Of a stretch of DNA of 64,000 nt, positions 59,492 to 64,000 are shown one piece after another. This stretch comes from Erpetoichthys calabaricus (lineage: Eukaryota; Chordata; Cladistia; Polypteriformes; Polypteridae): NCBI RefSeq assembly GCF_900747795.2, contig NC_041395.2, positions 33,764,597 to 33,828,596 on the forward strand, in the 5' to 3' direction. Position 1 is the stretch's first letter; the number at the start of each line of letters is the position of its first letter. The position numbers and the translations under genes were made by a program. The notes under the pieces were generated by a model, which did not search any database, was not told the origin of the DNA, and was given only the letters and a program-made list of their open reading frames with translations.

Positions 59492-62480
59492 TGTGATACG
59501 CAGCCCGGAAACAGACAGACGGACACCGTATTCAAGTCCACCACACGTTTATTATTCATTATAAATCCAACAAAGTGCCCAACCCAGTGCACAAAGCACC
59601 AATCACCCCTTAAAGTCTTGGCCACACAACAATGCCTTTCACAGTCTCTTTGGTCCGCCTCCACTCCTCTCTAACACGCTTCGTCTTCTTCCTCCCGACT
59701 CTCGCCCTCACTGGAGGGAGGCGGCCCCTTTTATTTGCCCCGGATGGGCTCCAGGTGCATCCTCAGGACCTCCGTAGCCACACCCCTGTGTGGCGGAAGC
59801 TCCCAAGGAGAAGCCGGAAGTCCACCGGGTGCCCTCAAGTCTCTTCCCCCCAGCACTTCCCGGTGTGGCGGAAGTAATGAGGGCCAATGTTCCCAAGGCA
59901 TCGGGGCGCCCCCTGGCGGTGACCACGGGCCCCTACAGGGTTGAGCTTCCAAGTCCCCAAAGCCACCAGGGAGGACGCCCTCTCGTGTCCTGGAGGAGGC
60001 ACAAGCCCTCCTCCACTCGTCCTAGGCGTCCCGGCCGGGCATGAACGCCCGCCGGGCACCACAGTGCCCCATCGCCAGCGAAGACCCGTTGGTCCGAGCG
60101 ACACACCCCGTTAGGGCGGCTCAACCCCGAAGTGGGTCCTACTCTCTGTCCAGGATCCCAAACGGCACCCTGGAACTCTCTTTTTCGGCACCTTCTCCGA
60201 GATCTCCTCGCCCCGCTGCTCAGTGCCGCTCGTGCCTTCGCAGCCTCCGCTGGTTGAGAGGCTGCCCCATCGCCAGCGAAGTGTCGTCCGGCCAGACGGT
60301 CCATCTGATGAGGGACAGCTTCCCACGAAGCAGGTCCTACTGCGTGTCCCGGGCCCCATCCTGCAACAGACAGAAACACAGGGGCAGAGCCGCTGCCTGG
60401 ATACCCTTCTCTGTTGTCCCTTTGTGCCACGTACTGGCAGCGCTCCCCCCTTTTACAAGGACCCCGGAACTTGCCTGTTCGGAACCTTTTCCGCGGGTTG
60501 CATGTCCCTCTGGCTGACGGGACCGCCTGCTTTTCTCTCCCTTCCACTGGCTCTGGAGAGTGGCCCTTAACTGGACGTGCGCACCCAGCCGCACATCCTT
60601 TCCTGTTGGAGGAATCGGCACTCAGCCCTCGATCCCTCCTTTCCCTCTTGGATGCCCTGACGGTTTGAGTCTGCGCATGACAAACGTGCAGCCCCATTCC
60701 CGTCTGCGTCCATGCAGAGCGACGGGAGACTGCCGCGGGCTCGGGGCGTCGGGCGCTAGGACCCAGGGCACTTGTCAGCCCTGTCCGCCCTGTTCTCTCA
60801 CTGTTACTCCCCTCACCACGCGCGCAGCCTGCCCCGCGGCATCCACTGTCGGAGACCTACCGACATGGACCCGATCACTGAAATCACAGTCCCCATCGGT
60901 AGGATCTCCCTTTTTATGTACGGGGGAGGTCTGGCTTACCGTTCCCGCAGCGTCCCTCCGGCTGAAGCCTCCAGCGCCGCGCCGATCCATCCATTGTCGC
61001 AGCGACGTCAGGGTCGCGGCCGCCTTCATCTCCAGCTCCTGCAATCGCCCTCGGAGGACGCGTAACACCTGAAATAACGACGCTGCGGGCTGGAGGCATT
61101 CCTCCAACTCACACAGCGCCGCGAGCAAAGACAGATTGCCAGTCAGCGGTTGCCTTACCTTTTTTTCAGGCAAATCTGCCGGCTGCTCTCTGGGGGTCCT
61201 TCCAACCGGCCCCGTCGGGTCCTTTCTCAGCCCGGGATTGACATTCCTTGTGCCCGCTTCCATCCAATCAGCGGCGGACACGTCAGACACACCGCCCAAT
61301 CCCGAGCCAGTCTCTGGGAGCGGCTTCCGGTCCGCGGCCATTTTGGCTCCGTTTCCTCGTCTCCTGATGCAGCGACGTGCCTTCCTGGTTTCCAGCAGCG
61401 GCTGCTGCTTATCGAGCTGCAGCGGCTCCTCTCTCGTGGCACTGCTTACTGCCACCTCGGCGCCGTCGACAGCCTGAGGCATGGCTTCCCGTTGCCACTG
61501 ACGCAGTCCCAGGTAGTCCCTGCCTGCAGCACAAAAGGTAAACTTGCCCCCACGGGGCCTATCGCCATTGGGCAGGGTACTCACCTCCTGGGACTCGCCT
61601 TCCTGTCTCGCCGTCCTCACCGCGCTGCCGAACCGGCCGTCGTCGGCGGCAGTGTGCCTGCTGGAGCCCGCTGCACTCCGGCAACGTCCTTGTTCTTCTC
61701 CCCGCACCAGGAGAACATGGCCATTTAAGGAGCCGGTAGCGAACCCTGAGGTGAATTGCTCACGCGGGGTTGTGCCTGCGTCGCTCCCGCGGCGCGTGTG
61801 GGGGTGCTGCTGCTGCGCCGGGCTGCTCACCGAATGTTTGTTAAATACAGGTCCACACCTTGTGCCAGGTGCAGCATCCTGCCGACTACGCCACTGTGAC
61901 ACGCAGCCCGGGAACAGACAGACGGACACCGTATTCAAGTCCACCACACGTTTATTATTCATTATAAATCCAATAAAGTGCCCAACCCAGTGCACAAAGC
62001 ACCAATCACCCCTTAAAGTCTTGGCCACACAACAATGCCTTTCACAGTCTCTTTGGTCCGCCTCCACTCCTCTCTAACACGCTTCGTCTTCTTCCTCCCG
62101 ACTCTCACCCTCACTGGAGGGAGGCGGCCCCTTTTATGTGCCCCGGATGGGCTCCAGGTGCATCCTCAGGACCTCCGTAGCCACACCCCTGTGTGGCGGA
62201 AGCTCCCAAGGAGAAGCCGGAAGTCCACCGGGTGCCCTCAAGTCTCTTCCCCCCAGCACTTTCCGGTATGGCGGAAGTACTGAGGGCCAATGTTCCCAAG
62301 GCATCGGGGCGCCCCCTGGCGGTGACCATGGGCCCCTACAGGGTTGAGTTCCTAAGCTCCGTACCCGTGGTCCCCAAAGCCACCAGGGAGGACGCCCTCT
62401 CGTGTCCTGGAGGAGGCTCAAGCCCTCCTCCACTCCTCCTAGGCGTCCCGGCCGGGCATGGACGCCTGCCGGGCACCACA
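59492..62480 (-). mobile_element. Short LTR-flanked retroelement, 2.99 kb
   Basis: Two direct LTRs: 59,492-60,063 and 61,895-62,480, both TGTGA...CACCACA, with ATAT target duplication outside. They differ at roughly 15 positions in about 570 plus one indel of about 15 bp, which suggests a fairly recent insertion. Promoter and polyadenylation signals point to the minus strand. The internal 1.83 kb is GC-rich and I see no pol, protease or integrase motif, so it is probably a non-autonomous element. A long minus-strand open frame crosses LTR and interior but has no recognised domain. Confidence 0.85.
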
Positions 62481-64000
62481 ATATATATATTGACATGCAT
62501 GCGCGTTCGAGTATCTCCTTGCTGACTCATTCAAGGTAGATGGTAAACTACCGGGGTGAGAGGGGGTGTTGTTGCTTATTGTATTGTCTCCTTTTATCCT
62601 CGCAGCTCCCTGAAACCTCTCAATGAGGGAAACTAGCTACGCGCCTTCTGGTCCTCCTGTTATAAAAGGCCCGGCTGCCTCCATTAAGTTGTCTTTTGAG
62701 ACCGGTTCCTGACTAGTCACAATTAAGGAAATTACTCCCAACTTCACCAAGGTTTAGATCAGCTTGTAAGGTGTCCTAACCTGCTAGGAGCTGTCAGTAA
62801 ATGACATTCAGGCAGGTCTGTACGTACAAATGGTGGAATGGTTTGGAAACGCTGGACAACAATGAACTTGTAAACACATATTGATCTGACAGAGATGAAA
62901 TAATATTGTAGAAAATCTTGAATGCCATATGTTCACTCCAAGTAGAGAAGAAGCCAGGTGCTGTCAACCAAAATGAAAGTGTTGGTAACAGTATATTTTT
63001 TGGCCACTTGAAAAATGCAGTTTTGCATTAGAGATGGTTTGGATATGTTATAATCAACCATTTCTTAACTTTTCAGGTAATTCACAGATTTATACATTTC
63101 CCCACCACCTCACATGAGGTAATGTCAAAGCAAGCTGCATTCATGCAAATCTCTCGTTTTCCTTTTCTTGTTGATGTGATGTGAAGGCACACACATAAAG
63201 ATCTTTTGATTGAAGTCTGGATGATCATACATATGTGAATCGCAAGTGATTTCACAGTGTCAACACACAGGTGCATATGGATGTAAACTGTATTGTAACA
63301 AGCATCAAAATGGAAAAACTGATGGCACACACTAAATGACAGTTAAGCTCAATTACAGGCTTGTTTATTTAACAATGACTGATCCACAGCCGCACTTTCA
63401 GAAGAATCACCTCACTGTTATGGTCTGAGTAAACACCTCATAAAGCAACAGTTACTGAAACTAGCCACAGGTATTCTTCTGTTTCTGAAATTACTCAGCC
63501 AGTGTTCCCGATCTGCCAGAGTTGCATGTCTTGTCTCTATCTGTGACCCCCCCCTCCATATCTACTGCAAGGCTCTATTTATCCAATGCTGCCCCTGCCT
63601 TCTTAAACTTTCTCAGACTTATAAAGTAAAATATATATTTTCCAGAGGGTTAATGGAAAGCAGAGCTCAGTGTACCTGTGTAACATTTTGGTGTCAATCA
63701 CCCATCCAGCCCCACCTATCTTCAGGGTAATATGCTGGCTACTGCAGTATTAGCACAATATCTTACTTTATTATGTTTTCTTTCTTCTTCTTCTACTACT
63801 TTGAATACTACTACTACTAATTATTATTATTTTTTTATTATTATTATAATCATATTATTATTATAATTGTGGTAAAGCTTTACTGAGCGTGATTTTTGTG
63901 GCTTAGAGTGCGGTAAAATTGAGACGTCATTCATTCTCAAACGTGAATGCCTACTCTTGGCTGGGAGTATGTGTATATCACTTCATAACTACTTCTTGTG
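62481..64000. other. Right edge, no gene seen
   Basis: After a TA tract, 62,491-62,760 is GC-richer with a TATA-like TTATAAAAGGCCC and may be part of another LTR-type element, not proven. The rest is AT-rich spacer with a (TTA)n tract at about 63,815-63,855. No IGHV exon or RSS seen. Confidence 0.45.

Noticed and set aside
60775-62067. 430-residue minus-strand open frame
   Set aside because: It runs from inside an LTR into the GC-rich interior of the LTR-flanked element. The N-terminal part is just LTR sequence and repeats in the other LTR. No known domain, so not called as a gene.

Overview
This window is a stretch of an immunoglobulin heavy-chain variable (IGHV) cluster from a ray-finned fish. 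It most likely comes from a polypterid (bichir or reedfish); that call is an inference from the repeat families, the many (TCTA)n-tailed LINEs and tRNA-type SINEs, and the fish-like VH segments. It is nearly all non-coding and AT-rich. The only host genes I can support are six IGHV segments, all on the minus strand, at about 3.6-4.1, 19.9-20.3, 31.4-31.8, 41.7-42.2, 47.6-48.1 and 56.1-56.5 kb. Five look usable: split leader exon, GT/AG intron, V exon with both conserved Cys and the FR2 Trp, a recombination signal with a 22- or 23-bp spacer, and an upstream octamer. The one at 41.7 kb is a pseudogene. They form three families: A (3.6 and 47.6 kb), B (31.4, 41.7 and 56.1 kb) and C (19.9 kb). Because V segments are transcribed towards D-J-C, those parts should lie beyond the low-coordinate end. 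I saw no D, J or constant exon here.

Layout: 0-3 kb repeats; 3.6-4.2 kb IGHV-1; 5-10.6 kb a solo LTR and unassigned AT-rich DNA; 10.6-19.1 kb old L1, Rex1/CR1-type LINE and Tc1 debris; 19.9-20.4 kb IGHV-2; 22-39 kb a duplicated block carrying IGHV-3 and swollen by a pogo/Tigger element (itself holding a piggyBac relic), LINEs, a Ty1/copia fossil and a hAT copy; 39.1-40.6 kb a complete non-autonomous hAT and a SINE; 40.6-43.4 kb the sister block, largely free of these insertions, carrying IGHV-4 (pseudogene); 47.6-48.2 kb IGHV-5; 50.6-54.6 kb a CR1 LINE split by Helitron DNA that carries a Ulp1-like protease frame; 56.1-56.6 kb IGHV-6; 57.7-62.5 kb nested recent insertions (TA microsatellites, a pogo MITE, a solo LTR, a short LTR-flanked element); 62.5-64 kb no gene seen.

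The most informative signal is the comparison of the two duplicated blocks. The 40.6-43.4 kb block preserves the empty sites of most insertions in the 22-39 kb block. That fixes the element ends and orders the events: an old SINE first, then the block duplication, then pogo, LINE, copia and hAT insertions, then SINEs into those. The block with few insertions holds the dead V gene, and the block crowded with transposons holds the intact one.
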